Position numbers and translations under genes: made by a program. Positions 1 to 10,089 of a DNA stretch of 24,950 bases are shown piece after piece (the first letter of the stretch is position 1; each line of letters opens with the position of its first letter). The stretch spans positions 1 through 24,950 of IMG/VR virus record IMGVR_UViG_3300020147_000024. One strand, written 5' to 3'. This stretch comes from a virus. The notes below the pieces were generated by a model. That model saw nothing but the letters and a program-made list of their open reading frames with translations. It did not search any database and was not told the origin of the DNA.

Positions 1-1656
1 CGTAACAGCGCCGCTTGAAACCCACTTCTTGTAAGTCTCCCAAGTCTGAGGATTAGCCTCCCTGAGCTTCAGGATTTCCTTCGAGGTAAGATCGTTAGCG
101 AACCTCTGGAACAGCAGACGCTGCGAGTAGTAAGGATCACTCTGAGCTTTCGTATCCTTCTCTTTGAGAAGCTCGAAGACTTTGTCGTTGTCCTTACCGA
201 ACACGTACTCAACTAATTGGACTCTCCCCTCAGGAGTGAGTTTGTTCATGTCAGCTAGTTGAGCTGACAACCACTCGGTAGCATCGTTGAAGGCAGCAGG
301 GTTCTGAGTGTATTTAGCACTGTCTTCTGCAATCGCTTTGAACGACTTAGGATCATCAGGTCTAAACCCTGACAATTTCATCCGGGCAGAAAGTGAATGG
401 GCAATAGCATCTCTTGCAATATCGTTGCCGTAAAGAGCTTCATTGAGTAGGTCACCCAACACTGCTTTTCCACCAGCCAACAACTGAATGTTCTCATCTT
501 CCAAGAAATCAAGCTGACCGTCAATCTTGATCGCGTCTAGGACACGAGCATTATGGTAGACCGTTCCATGATCCTTGTTGGTGAACGAGTCTAGGTAGTA
601 GGTCATGAACTTGTCAGCATCGTCCAGCAAAGCCTTCCTATCCTCAGGGGTCAAGTCCTTGTAAGCAGGGTCTTGAAGTTTAGCAGCAGCACGTGTCATG
701 TACTCACGCTTAACCTCACGTGCGAAGGCCAATGCTTGCAGCTCTTCCTCCTTCGTAGCGATACCAAGCTCTTGTTTCTCTACAAGTGCTCTGTGTCTCT
801 GAAGAGTATCAGCAGCGTCGAAACCAACGACAGCATCGTTAGGCCCCTGGATGAACAGAGAACGCATGTTGAACATCTCTTTAGTAGCGAGACGTCTGGC
901 AGCAGTAGAGTCACGAACACCAAAGTCTCCTTGCAGAGAGATGTTCTCCTTTTCTACCTTGACCTTTAGTTGTTCAGATTTGAACTCGTTCACACGACGG
1001 AGCATTGTCCGATAGATACGTTCAGGGTCTTCCCCTGCTTCCAGCTTCTCACGATAGCCGGGGAACACCAGAGGCAGAATAGCACCGTCGTCACCGGTCT
1101 CCAGTCTGCTGATCTTCTTCTCGACAGTATCTTCACTGTCGTTCTTCAAGGCACTCTGTAGTGCAGCCTTCACCTGGTTAGCAGGAGTACCTCCCACCAA
1201 GCCACTGACGTACTGTTCCACATAGTCCTTGTGTCCAGGGTAACGGTTCTTGAGGCGACGAGTGATGGCGTCCATCTGAGCCCAGTAATAGACCTCAGAC
1301 ATTCTGCCATGTTGTCTCGCCTGCGTAAGCTGTTGAGTCTTCTCCAGCTCCTGACGCATCTCCGGGGGAGTGGTACGATCACCGATACCAAATTCCCTGT
1401 CGAGACCCTGAGTGAACTCATCTCTATTAAGTTCAACCTCAGTGCGAGCCTCGTCCTCAATGTTCTCTTTTATAAGACTGTCTGCTCCCTCGACAACAGC
1501 ACCAAAGATGTCGCCGACGCCTTTGAGCATACCAGCAGCAAACTCAGTCGAACTCTTACCGTACCTTACAGGATCGGCCCCCCGAGAGGCCCCAGTAAAA
1601 TCTGGGGCGTCTCTCTGAGGAAGATACGGATTAAACTGGTCAGTTCTATCTGCCAT
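1..1656 (-). CDS. Large internal virion protein, C-terminus beyond window (partial)
   Basis: An open frame runs without a stop from an ATG at 1656 to base 1, giving at least 552 residues; the gene continues to the left. The start is supported by AGGA just upstream of the ATG. The first codons overlap the end of the 1599-residue gene by 11 bases. The protein begins MADRTDQFNPYLPQ and is mostly polar and charged, rich in E, K, D and L, with no obvious signal peptide. It looks largely alpha-helical, with a short glycine/alanine-rich helix near residues 38-60. Position after the nozzle, a small internal protein and a giant protein matches the place of T7 gp15/gp16-type ejection proteins, which form a core in the head and enter the host envelope. 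No lytic transglycosylase motif is evident in the visible part. Function is inferred from position and size. Confidence 0.75.
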   Translation of the reverse strand, partial: MADRTDQFNPYLPQRDAPDFTGASRGADPVRYGKSSTEFAAGMLKGVGDIFGAVVEGADSLIKENIEDEARTEVELNRDEFTQGLDREFGIGDRTTPPEMRQELEKTQQLTQARQHGRMSEVYYWAQMDAITRRLKNRYPGHKDYVEQYVSGLVGGTPANQVKAALQSALKNDSEDTVEKKISRLETGDDGAILPLVFPGYREKLEAGEDPERIYRTMLRRVNEFKSEQLKVKVEKENISLQGDFGVRDSTAARRLATKEMFNMRSLFIQGPNDAVVGFDAADTLQRHRALVEKQELGIATKEEELQALAFAREVKREYMTRAAAKLQDPAYKDLTPEDRKALLDDADKFMTYYLDSFTNKDHGTVYHNARVLDAIKIDGQLDFLEDENIQLLAGGKAVLGDLLNEALYGNDIARDAIAHSLSARMKLSGFRPDDPKSFKAIAEDSAKYTQNPAAFNDATEWLSAQLADMNKLTPEGRVQLVEYVFGKDNDKVFELLKEKDTKAQSDPYYSQRLLFQRFANDLTSKEILKLREANPQTWETYKKWVSSGAVT

Positions 1657-4600
1657 TGTTTCCTAGTTCCTTTTCGCGTTCTTCAATTCGTCTGATAACG
1701 CTTTTCATCTGATCCGGTGAAGCTCTCATCCATCTCTTCATGGTCTGCTCAAATCTGTCTCCATTATCCCTGACAGCGTCCTTAAAGATACGGACCCTCT
1801 GTTGAGGAGTGAAGTCACCTTTGTTCATCAGGATCGTAGCATTACGATGAAACTGAGCCGGACTATCAAGGTCGTCTTCGTATCCTCTCCACATGGATTG
1901 GATTTGCTGAATGGCGTCCTTGCGGTACTGCAACTGTCGTTTCTGACGGTTACGGTCCATAGTCTCTAGTCTATACATTTCTTCGAAAGATTGTGGCTGA
2001 ACACCCATGACGGCATTCAGTCCAGCCTCTAGCTGAGAAACCTCACCGATCTCCTGACCTGTTTTCGTAAACCACTTACCCATTGCAATACCATCCCACA
2101 GCTTCCTACCTTGCTCCACCGCAGAGATGTTGCTGGCAGGACGAAGGAAGTCATTGGGGGTAAGGGTGTACCATTCGTCTTCGGTACCATTGAAGGCTGA
2201 AGCAAACCAGGCCCAGAAGGGATTGGTCAGAGCCCAGGTATCCTTAAGGATGGAACCAGAGACACCAAACACTAGGTCGGCAAACTCTGTGTCCCCTTCC
2301 CAAAGCTCACGTAGCCAGGGAAGACCATTAGGACCGTAACGCTCATTCCAGTTCATGTCGGTGCCGAGAGCCCATTCCATCATCATGGAAGGGAGGCCGT
2401 CAACGAGACCCTCAAACACAGTATCATCATATTCGATACCACGATTGATGAGTTCTCTTCGCAGGTCCTCACCGGGTTCCCACAGCCCACCAACCCACGC
2501 ACCACCCGCTGCCGGGATACCGTACATAGTGGAGTAGGCTACAGAGACCTTGAGCTTCTCTGGCCAAGTAAGACGTTTACCCAACATCTGATCCATGAGA
2601 CGTGCATGGTATCCAAAGAACTGTGTCGGAAGAGAAGCGAAGCCTCTCTGCCACGCAGCATTGGATGCACGAGACATGTTCATAGTCAGTAGGTCAGCCC
2701 TATTCAGGACTTCAGTCTTAGCAGCGTTGTCAAACCTCTTGCCGGGGTTAGCCTGCCTCCACCGGAGGTAAGCAGCATTCCAGGCGACGTTACGGACACC
2801 GCGTTCACCCATCTGAAAGAAGATGCGCCCCTTATCTAGGAACGTACCGAACTTCCCGTGGAAGACCTTAGGATCGAGGAGATCGTCCATATGTCCATGC
2901 TCCCCACCTACCACGTACATACCCGATTGGCGATAAGCATTGTAGGACTCGATAAACTCGTCCTCTTTCCATCCCATCTTGGAGGCGGTCTTAGCAGCAG
3001 CTTTGATACTCTTGTCGTCTGCCCCGTAACGAAGGTACGCAAACAAGGTGTTAGCAGCCATCGCTTTACCAGTGTTAACCGGTCCCTCAATGGCAGCTGT
3101 GTGTACCCAGGTTTGGGCCTGCAAGAACAGCTGGACAGGATTAAACAATCCCAACTTAACATCGAAGGCAAATTGGCGCATCCGATGAACAGGATCATTA
3201 GTACGACTCAGCAGTCTCGTATCCACAAGCTGAAAAGCTTTGGGGCCAAGATGCTTCATCACCTGGTCCGCTACTTTCTGTTTAAGCATGTCTACCGTTC
3301 TTTGGGTATCGTTCTTCATCCCGAAGAAACCGATAGCAGTACGCCTAAAGTTCTTCGCCGCAGCTAACGTAGTGCGATCAGCACCCTCTCTCCAATCCCC
3401 ATTAAAGAGGGCAGAGACGGGGTCCCTACGCAGTTCGACCAGATCACCTTTAAGGTACTGTCCGAACTCCTCGACGAAACGAGCAGCAGTCTTAAGCTTC
3501 AGATCATCAAGGTGTCTGGAAGCTAGGAGACGGCCTGTGTTACGATGCAGCAAAGCAAGAGGGTCAATTGTTCTAGCAGGTTCCAACTTATAGATTGGAG
3601 CCTCAGGAGAACCCTCTGTGATAATTGTGTTGATTGAGCGATCTCTTTCACCAGCATACTCAAGGTTAACTCCCTTCTCTAAGTTGTAGGGACTATCCTT
3701 CGCTTTAATCATTTCTCTGTCCCGGTATTCCGGCAGATCAGAAAGCTTATATGCTCTATCCAGAGTAGCGTCAGTTGCAGACATCATCAGAGGGGTTCTT
3801 GGATTGAGAAGCCCATTGGGGTTCTTATCCGATCTCCACATCTGATTGAACCGGTCCCAGGCAAAAGGTGTCTGGGTCTCTACGTAGTTCTGTAGATTAG
3901 GGTCCTTGTCCAAGTACATCTGACGGGCCTTCTCGATACGAGGAAGCCAGAACTTTGCTTCGCCTTCCGTCTGGAAGTGAAGGACGTTCACGTCACCAGA
4001 GTACATGTACTTGTTGATGCCACCGACATTCATGTCCTCAATCTGAGCCTGACGGATATACCAACCAGGAGTGTACTCAACGTGGGAACCCATACGGTAC
4101 GGGACCTGTTTGAACGACAGGGGCCGAGTCTCAACATCCTTGACGAACATAAACTGGATACGTCCCTGAGGAACATTCAGTAGTCCCTCGGATGTTTTGA
4201 AAGCATCCCAACCATTATTAGTCAGTTGAATAAGTTTGTAGCCTGCACGTTGAAGGTTCTTGAACCTCTGGCGCAGTTCACTACTTTTACCGTGGATGTT
4301 CTTACGGAACGTCTCTAGACTTCCAGTCTCACTATCCAGGATAGCCACACCAGCATCCCAATCTACATCATACGGAAGTTCATCAATAGTCTTACCCACA
4401 ATAGGAGCAGTTTCAATTTGACGAACAATATTTCCCCGACGACTGACCTTGGGAACAGTGCCCCTAAATCTGATGATGTTCTCTTGAAGACCAAGTCTTA
4501 CGCGATCTCTATAGATACCAAGGTTTCTGACCACATAGTCGAAATCATGGAGCTGACGGAAAGCAAAGTAAGCATCAGCTTCTTGCTCAGTGGCATTGAC

Positions 4601-6445
4601 TCCAAAACGGGAATGCCAGTCAACCTCAAACTCAGCCAGGGTGCGGCTATTCCATCCTCTGAGGCCCTTATCGTCAACAAGGTCTTTCTGGTAATCGAGG
4701 AAGTTCTTGAGGTTCTCCCGGCTAGTCCTGCTAAGGTTCCCAATGTCCTTGGCGACACCCTTGACGGCTTCCAGCAGAGCTGAGCTACCGTAAGTAGCAA
4801 CCTTCATATCCCTAGCGATATCCGCAGGGAGTAGATCATCAGCAGTACGGAACCATCCGAAGATCATGTTCCGAATGTTCACAGGAGTCTTATGATGCGT
4901 CTCGATAGTGAGAAGATCACGGACCTCGGTTGCAGTTTCGTCGATTGTTTTGACATGGCGGATTACATACCCGCCTGGAACTTCGACAATGGTGCTGTTC
5001 TTCAGTCGCAGCATGTTGTCAGCTATGTTCTTCGCCTGGTTTTTACTCTTGAAGGGAAGCGCATCGGCGTTCCCCAAGTCCAGAGCTATAGCATCCACAC
5101 CACCTAACGTATCTGCATTATTGACTGGACGAACATCAATGATCCGGTCTGAAGCACTAGAATACTCCAACTCGAACTGACGCTTCGCCACATCCATAGC
5201 AGCTCTCATAGCCTCAGAGTCGGCCTCCAGGCGCTGAACCATCAGAGGGTCGGTAAGGGTACTCAGAAGAGTTTCCCTGCCCTCAGTGAGCTTCTGTGTC
5301 ATCCTGGCGATACGTTCTGAGGTATAGGCATTGGTAGGTGCACCAGTGACACTCGCTGGATTAAGAAGAGCAGGAACTTCACCTGCCAACTCTACCATCG
5401 AATGAACCTGTCCAGTGACAGCAGCCTTACCAAAGACTTTCTCTAAAACAGCACTGTCAGCCACCTCTGCCAGTTTGCCCTGGGCGTGTTTGTACGCACC
5501 CTTGGGAACTTCCTTTGCAGCAGAAGTCCTAAGGATGTTTTCAGCGACGACCTTGGCGCTACTCTTGGCAGCGTTCTTGGCGACAGCAAGAGGGATAATC
5601 CCTCCACCGGGGACGGCAATAGACATGTCCAGAACACCGGTCAGATTGCCGAGGAACTGAGACGTACCACTGTACTCGATCATCTCAGACAGCCAAGCAA
5701 GAGCTTCAGTAGGATTTCTCCTGAACATTTCTCTTGCTGCGTTTGAGACTATCGGAGCAGCAGTGTTTAGATCAGTATTGTAGAACCAGTCGACCTGACC
5801 CTGCCTGTTATTCCCAGGAAGGAAGCCAGTCTCTTCTGGACCACCTGCATCTTCAATGGCACCCTTCTTCACAATCCACGAATAGAAAGGAAGGAAGCCC
5901 ATTGCAGTGTAGGCAACACCAGCAGCTGTGCTGTACTGGTTGTACTCTGCCTCCAACTCCTCGTGGAGCTTACGGAGGTACTGCTGGTGGGCAGCAACGC
6001 CACCCACTTTCTCAGCAGCTTGAGGCTCCAAGGGGGCCTCGGATACAGCCCGTTGACCAAACCTCTGTTCGAAGATGGTGTCGGGATTAGCTCGTTTGAT
6101 ATCCTCACGGCTGAGGGTGTCAAGAAAGAGTGTGTCTTCAGCTGTAAGTGTTCCACCAGCACGGACGTTTAGAAACTGACTAATAAGCTGTTTGCGCTTA
6201 GTGCTCTCTTCCAGGTCCGCTTCAATGGTACGCTCGTTGCGTTCCCACTCTTCTTTACCAAGTTCGATGATCTGACGATAGTAGTCTTGACCCTTCGAAG
6301 CTTCACCCATAGCGAAGTCGTATCGTGTCGCCCGATCCTGCACTACTTCAGGAGCCAACTTAGGAAGGTTGGCGTCTTGGTAGAGAGAGATCGAGGGACC
6401 GATTTCAGAAGGTGTAGTCTGTGACGGATCGTCTAAAGAGATCAT
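1646..6445 (-). CDS. Giant internal virion (DNA ejection) protein, 1599 aa
   Basis: This 1599-residue protein is the largest in the window and lies in the slot of T7 gp16-like ejection proteins, downstream of the nozzle and a gp14-like protein. Its ATG overlaps the previous stop as ATGA. Hydrophobic stretches occur near residues 190-200 (AMGFLPFYSWIV) and about 270-290 (IAVPGGGIIPLAVAK). A segment near residue 640 (EADAYFAFRQLHDFDYVVRN) and one near residues 1245-1320 (SRASNAAWQRGFASLPTQFF) resemble conserved blocks I associate with large phage polyvalent/ejection proteins, possibly LPD38-type; this is from memory and unverified. No classical SLT transglycosylase motif was found at the N-terminus, where T7 gp16 carries one. 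Likely role: packaged in the capsid and ejected ahead of DNA to form a channel across the envelope. Confidence 0.75.
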   Translation of the reverse strand: MISLDDPSQTTPSEIGPSISLYQDANLPKLAPEVVQDRATRYDFAMGEASKGQDYYRQIIELGKEEWERNERTIEADLEESTKRKQLISQFLNVRAGGTLTAEDTLFLDTLSREDIKRANPDTIFEQRFGQRAVSEAPLEPQAAEKVGGVAAHQQYLRKLHEELEAEYNQYSTAAGVAYTAMGFLPFYSWIVKKGAIEDAGGPEETGFLPGNNRQGQVDWFYNTDLNTAAPIVSNAAREMFRRNPTEALAWLSEMIEYSGTSQFLGNLTGVLDMSIAVPGGGIIPLAVAKNAAKSSAKVVAENILRTSAAKEVPKGAYKHAQGKLAEVADSAVLEKVFGKAAVTGQVHSMVELAGEVPALLNPASVTGAPTNAYTSERIARMTQKLTEGRETLLSTLTDPLMVQRLEADSEAMRAAMDVAKRQFELEYSSASDRIIDVRPVNNADTLGGVDAIALDLGNADALPFKSKNQAKNIADNMLRLKNSTIVEVPGGYVIRHVKTIDETATEVRDLLTIETHHKTPVNIRNMIFGWFRTADDLLPADIARDMKVATYGSSALLEAVKGVAKDIGNLSRTSRENLKNFLDYQKDLVDDKGLRGWNSRTLAEFEVDWHSRFGVNATEQEADAYFAFRQLHDFDYVVRNLGIYRDRVRLGLQENIIRFRGTVPKVSRRGNIVRQIETAPIVGKTIDELPYDVDWDAGVAILDSETGSLETFRKNIHGKSSELRQRFKNLQRAGYKLIQLTNNGWDAFKTSEGLLNVPQGRIQFMFVKDVETRPLSFKQVPYRMGSHVEYTPGWYIRQAQIEDMNVGGINKYMYSGDVNVLHFQTEGEAKFWLPRIEKARQMYLDKDPNLQNYVETQTPFAWDRFNQMWRSDKNPNGLLNPRTPLMMSATDATLDRAYKLSDLPEYRDREMIKAKDSPYNLEKGVNLEYAGERDRSINTIITEGSPEAPIYKLEPARTIDPLALLHRNTGRLLASRHLDDLKLKTAARFVEEFGQYLKGDLVELRRDPVSALFNGDWREGADRTTLAAAKNFRRTAIGFFGMKNDTQRTVDMLKQKVADQVMKHLGPKAFQLVDTRLLSRTNDPVHRMRQFAFDVKLGLFNPVQLFLQAQTWVHTAAIEGPVNTGKAMAANTLFAYLRYGADDKSIKAAAKTASKMGWKEDEFIESYNAYRQSGMYVVGGEHGHMDDLLDPKVFHGKFGTFLDKGRIFFQMGERGVRNVAWNAAYLRWRQANPGKRFDNAAKTEVLNRADLLTMNMSRASNAAWQRGFASLPTQFFGYHARLMDQMLGKRLTWPEKLKVSVAYSTMYGIPAAGGAWVGGLWEPGEDLRRELINRGIEYDDTVFEGLVDGLPSMMMEWALGTDMNWNERYGPNGLPWLRELWEGDTEFADLVFGVSGSILKDTWALTNPFWAWFASAFNGTEDEWYTLTPNDFLRPASNISAVEQGRKLWDGIAMGKWFTKTGQEIGEVSQLEAGLNAVMGVQPQSFEEMYRLETMDRNRQKRQLQYRKDAIQQIQSMWRGYEDDLDSPAQFHRNATILMNKGDFTPQQRVRIFKDAVRDNGDRFEQTMKRWMRASPDQMKSVIRRIEEREKELGNNGR

Positions 6446-6972
6446 ATTCCCAATCTTGCTCCTAGAGTAGTTCCCACAGCATCAATAGTCCCAGACTGTC
6501 CCATAAGGTTCATACCGAAACTCATCAACGCTCCACCCATAGCAGCTTGGCCAGAAGCCTCACTGGTAAGGCGGTTGTACTGAGTGGTGTAGTTAGTAGC
6601 CTGTTTATTGAACTTGAAGATTTGATCTCCAATCGCTAGGCTCTGTTGGATACCTTTGATATTACCCATACCTTCGGCGATCACCTGAGCCATACCACCC
6701 TGAGCACCGGAACTGTTTCCAGCACCCTGATTAGTAGCGTTAGACAAGGCCACAGAGCGCCCAACGATCATCTGTCGGACAGCCTGTCGGATTTGTCTCT
6801 GGCCCTCTAGGTGCATTTGGAGACGGCGCTGCTTCTCTGCTTTCACAGTAGCTTTCGACGCCAAGGCAGCGTAACGCTGTGCTTCCTCCGTGGTCTCCTC
6901 TGCTTCACTCATACCAAAGAGTCCTGCCACAGAGGCAGCCGCACCTAGTCCCATAGCAATAGCTTGTATCAT
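6442..6972 (-). CDS. Small internal virion protein (T7 gp14-like)
   Basis: A 176-residue protein beginning with an alanine/glycine-rich hydrophobic segment (MIQAIAMGLGAAASVAGLFG). A long charged helix rich in A, K, R and E follows, then a second glycine/alanine/methionine-rich segment near residues 140-160. This hydrophobic-helix-hydrophobic layout is typical of podoviral internal virion protein B (T7 gp14), which is ejected and inserts in the outer membrane. AAGGAG lies 8 bases before the ATG. It sits between the nozzle gene (3-base gap) and the giant ejection protein (ATGA overlap), the same order as T7 genes 12-14-15-16. Assignment rests on composition and gene order, not on a recognised catalytic motif. 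Confidence 0.7.
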   Translation of the reverse strand: MIQAIAMGLGAAASVAGLFGMSEAEETTEEAQRYAALASKATVKAEKQRRLQMHLEGQRQIRQAVRQMIVGRSVALSNATNQGAGNSSGAQGGMAQVIAEGMGNIKGIQQSLAIGDQIFKFNKQATNYTTQYNRLTSEASGQAAMGGALMSFGMNLMGQSGTIDAVGTTLGARLGI

Positions 6973-6975
6973 GCG

Positions 6976-9222
6976 TTAGACTCCTTGGTTACCAGTTTCC
7001 CACTTAGACCATCCCAAGATGGTGAAGGGTTTACCGCTTTCAGAATAGTACTTCAATTGTAAAGCTCGTCCCTTTCCTCTGATCTTACGCCTAGTGCGTG
7101 ACACATGCCACTGCCCAGGAGTATGATTAGCATTGTACACCTGTTGAGGCGTAGAGAACTTATTCGAAGTCATGTCAGATGCGAAGTCCCAGATACCTTG
7201 CAGGAAGCAACTCCCATCCTCCACAGCATCAAAGTATGTGGCGATGTAGTTACCCTGGAAGAACTTCAAGGCTTCTCCATGAACCTGGAACCCAGTAATG
7301 AAGTAGCTGTCGTAGTCTGACGCAGTATCTAGGTGGCTACCGAAGTCAGCGTAGTCTTCATCTCGTTCGTCAGCCCATGTCATGTCCTCTTCATCCAAGA
7401 CCACAAGGAACTTGAACAAGGGAGCAATGGACTCGGTAGACGAACCGTAGATAATCACATCGTCTGATCCGTCGATAACGGTATCTGCTCCATCCATAAT
7501 CGGGAGAACAGCAGTAGCCGAACCGAAGGACTGGACAACGCTGAGACCTTTGATCTGGACTTCTTCGTCGTCTAAATCCCAGGACCACGGGAACCATGCG
7601 CCTGTCTTGGTGTTCAAGATAAGGGCACGGTCGTAGATGTAGTTCTGAGTAGCATCAAGGGCTTCAGAAGAACGATAGAGCCACAACACCAAACCACGAG
7701 ACCTGTTGTGCACACCCCTGGCGAACTTCTTGTTGTTCAGGGGGATGTCCATCAGGAACTCTTTGATCCCACTCTTCTGACCATTCTCCGAGACACGTGT
7801 GTCAGTGAGAGAGTTCACAGAGATCGAGCTGAGACGGCTTCGTGCAGAAGCACTGTTCATGTCTGCTCCGACAGTGATCGTCCAGATACCATCCTCATTC
7901 CACCACATAGGAATACCATCCACATCCACGAAGGATGTGTGAGTAAGGCAGGGGACTGAGGAGACTTTACGAACAACGTAGTCGTTAGCTGAGAAGCCAA
8001 CACCACCAGAACCTTCAATACCCCAAACACCTTTCAGCGTAAAGATCAGGAGGACATTTTCTAATGCCCACAGCTTCACGACTGCTCCGGCCTCGGGAAT
8101 TTTCAGAATACCTCCGTCACTGGGAAGAAGGTCGAAAAGCTCTTCTGAGGTTGGGTCATTTTGTTGGTAACACTTACCGTATTGATTGGGGTATTCTACG
8201 ATCTGCGAAAAGAGAATTGCAGTCCGATATCCAGGGTGATTGACTCCTGCGTACCAGATACGACCTGCAAAAAAGGCACAAGTCGATACCCGGTTGACTC
8301 CCATATCCTGACCGTTGTTAGTAATACCTGCAATGCCCGAGGCTGTGATGCGATCCCAGTCATAGAAGTTCAGGATGTAGTGGCCACGAGGGGCCGGGGA
8401 GTTACCAAGTTGTTTCTTGTCAGCGACACTAACATCAAAGATTAAATCCTCAGTAGGATCAGACTGACCCTCAGGGTTCCTAAAGAGCCACCAAATATCA
8501 GCAGACGAAGGTAGGTCATCTCTTACGGTATCCCAGATAGTTAGAACATTCTCTACTTCGTGAGAGTCGCCGTCATCCCAAGTAGCATCCGAATACCAAC
8601 CAGCATTATAGAGGTTATACTTATGGTCAGCATCCATCGACCCCTCAGTAGCAGTAGGTCGTTCGTCAACATCCAGACCATCATCGAGTCTCTCGAAATC
8701 CCTGATCTGAAGAGTGATATCAGTTGCAGTGAAGCTGTCTCCGCTGATACTGTATTCGACGTAGAAGGACTCCGTATACGGGTGCGTTACGAAGAGGATA
8801 CCGTCACCATCAGCATACTGACACTCGTAAAGCCCAACGTCTGGTGCTCCGGCGGGGTCGTGCGCTGTAAGGTCGATGGTAGTAGCGTGGTGTTCGATAC
8901 TTAGAGTATCAGGGGTGAGAACACGATAGAAGTGGAGTAGGCTACCAGCCTGCACTACAATGAATGTGACTGTAGGATCACCTGCGACGTTCTCCCAGAT
9001 AAAGGTGGAGTAAGCCTGTTGATCTAAGTCAGCACTGACATCTACAGTATCGTGATTAGGTTCTAGGTCTATGCCAAGACGACGGGTGACTTTCCCAATT
9101 TCGTCGAAGACACAGTTAAACGTCTCGGTACAAGCATTCTCTGGAAAAGTTAGAGCAGTCGCTTGAGTAACGAGTCCATTTATGAAGTTGCTTTCAACGA
9201 CAAATGCTTGTCCACGGGGCAT
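6976..9222 (-). CDS. Tail nozzle / tail tubular protein B-like
   Basis: A 748-residue protein that should form the distal nozzle of the short tail, analogous to T7 gp12 or the P22 stabilisation protein. The N-terminus carries the usual signature of this group: an NFINGLVTQATALTFPENA segment, a cluster of asparagine/cysteine (TFNCVFDEIGKVTRRLGI), then a long series of beta-rich, acidic repeats with many aromatic residues, as expected for a beta-propeller-like nozzle. The start ATG shares its A with the TAA stop of the upstream fibre-like gene (TAATG). It lies between two fibre-like genes/adaptor on one side and internal virion proteins on the other, the canonical podoviral order. Family assignment is by pattern and context. 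Confidence 0.8.
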   Translation of the reverse strand: MPRGQAFVVESNFINGLVTQATALTFPENACTETFNCVFDEIGKVTRRLGIDLEPNHDTVDVSADLDQQAYSTFIWENVAGDPTVTFIVVQAGSLLHFYRVLTPDTLSIEHHATTIDLTAHDPAGAPDVGLYECQYADGDGILFVTHPYTESFYVEYSISGDSFTATDITLQIRDFERLDDGLDVDERPTATEGSMDADHKYNLYNAGWYSDATWDDGDSHEVENVLTIWDTVRDDLPSSADIWWLFRNPEGQSDPTEDLIFDVSVADKKQLGNSPAPRGHYILNFYDWDRITASGIAGITNNGQDMGVNRVSTCAFFAGRIWYAGVNHPGYRTAILFSQIVEYPNQYGKCYQQNDPTSEELFDLLPSDGGILKIPEAGAVVKLWALENVLLIFTLKGVWGIEGSGGVGFSANDYVVRKVSSVPCLTHTSFVDVDGIPMWWNEDGIWTITVGADMNSASARSRLSSISVNSLTDTRVSENGQKSGIKEFLMDIPLNNKKFARGVHNRSRGLVLWLYRSSEALDATQNYIYDRALILNTKTGAWFPWSWDLDDEEVQIKGLSVVQSFGSATAVLPIMDGADTVIDGSDDVIIYGSSTESIAPLFKFLVVLDEEDMTWADERDEDYADFGSHLDTASDYDSYFITGFQVHGEALKFFQGNYIATYFDAVEDGSCFLQGIWDFASDMTSNKFSTPQQVYNANHTPGQWHVSRTRRKIRGKGRALQLKYYSESGKPFTILGWSKWETGNQGV

Positions 9223-9842
9223 TAACCTGTCCTATAAATCTTAACTTGAGTGTAAACCTCAGTACCAAAACCACCAGCAACACCGAAGCCGTCACTATTA
9301 CCATTCTGACTTCGATGACGAATTTCGTAGGTAGTGGCCGCAGAGATTGTCACCACAGCCATACCGTGACTACGTGTCTGGTATTCAAAGCTGTGATCGT
9401 GACTATCCGGTGGAGCATTACCAGTGTTACCAGCAGAGTTCTCCGAAGTGCCGCGTTTAATATCAGCAGCAACACCAGAAGTCTGGCGAAGGATCGTCTG
9501 GTGTTCAGCCACACCGTACGCAGGTGCACTCCACTCAATGATAAACTTTTGGGTACCATTCGGAGTAATGGTGAACTGATTGGAGGCTAGGGTAATAGTA
9601 TTGTGCTTGTCGTAGACCTCAGTATTCAAAGTACGAGTACGATCAGCACCAGAACTAAAACTTCCACCATTAGTACCCGAAGATTTCTGATCCTCCAAGA
9701 TACCAATAAGCTCACAGGGGAGAGTCCAGTCGCCTGAACTCCCTCCATCAGCTACGTAGACGTGACCTTCCGTAGCCTCAGCCACACCCTTAGGTTCGTG
9801 GAGTGAAGCACCAGTTAGGTTACGATGTTCAACGTCTGCCAT
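9222..9842 (-). CDS. Fibre-like virion protein with jelly-roll-type C-terminus
   Basis: A 206-residue protein. Residues 1-40 carry the motif HRNLTGASLHEPKGVAEATE followed by VYVADGG and a tryptophan, an N-terminal module I recognise from many phage fibre and head-attached proteins. The remainder is beta-rich with alternating aromatic and small residues and ends in GFGTEVYTQVKIYRTG. Its pattern (EWSAPAYGVAEHQTIL; SHGMAVVTISAATTYEIRH) fits a C1q/TNF-like jelly roll as seen in receptor-binding tips. AAGGAG lies 8 bases before the ATG, and the stop overlaps the nozzle start. It may bind a receptor or decorate the tail; the location beside the nozzle favours a tail fibre or tip. The exact role is inferred. 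Confidence 0.65.
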   Translation of the reverse strand: MADVEHRNLTGASLHEPKGVAEATEGHVYVADGGSSGDWTLPCELIGILEDQKSSGTNGGSFSSGADRTRTLNTEVYDKHNTITLASNQFTITPNGTQKFIIEWSAPAYGVAEHQTILRQTSGVAADIKRGTSENSAGNTGNAPPDSHDHSFEYQTRSHGMAVVTISAATTYEIRHRSQNGNSDGFGVAGGFGTEVYTQVKIYRTG

Positions 9843-9845
9843 ATA

Positions 9846-10088
9846 TTAAGCTCCTTTTGAAGCGTTTTCGTATTTCTCAACTTCACGTTCAGCGAGCGTA
9901 GGAGTTGTAAAAGACTGCTCTGCAAGAACAGCAGGTGTTACACCTTTGAGTGTTCGAATATTCCAATGCCCATAGGGGTCATGACATTCGATCTTATACA
10001 CATTCTTGCCATAAGTAAGGAACCGTAGACGGCCTTCTGCCGCTTTAGGGTTTTCAGTCTCTTCAACGGGGTCAATTTCCGGTCGCAT
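9846..10088 (-). CDS. Small acidic hypothetical protein, 80 aa
   Basis: I start this gene at the ATG at 10088, one base past the TAA of the adaptor gene, because GGGAG lies 6 bases upstream. A longer reading of the same frame would overlap the adaptor by more than 110 bases. The protein starts MRPEIDPVEETENPKAAEGR and contains an aromatic middle (RFLTYGKNVYKIECHDPYGHW) and a charged helical C-terminus ending ENASKGA. No known family is recognised. It is embedded between adaptor and fibre genes, so a virion or tail-assembly role is possible, but nothing in the sequence shows one. Confidence 0.7.
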   Translation of the reverse strand: MRPEIDPVEETENPKAAEGRLRFLTYGKNVYKIECHDPYGHWNIRTLKGVTPAVLAEQSFTTPTLAEREVEKYENASKGA

Positions 10089-10089
10089 T

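Noticed and set aside
673-1695. Several plus- and minus-strand frames of 60-154 residues at the left end
   Set aside because: All are shadows of the continuous minus-strand frame that runs from 1656 off the left edge.
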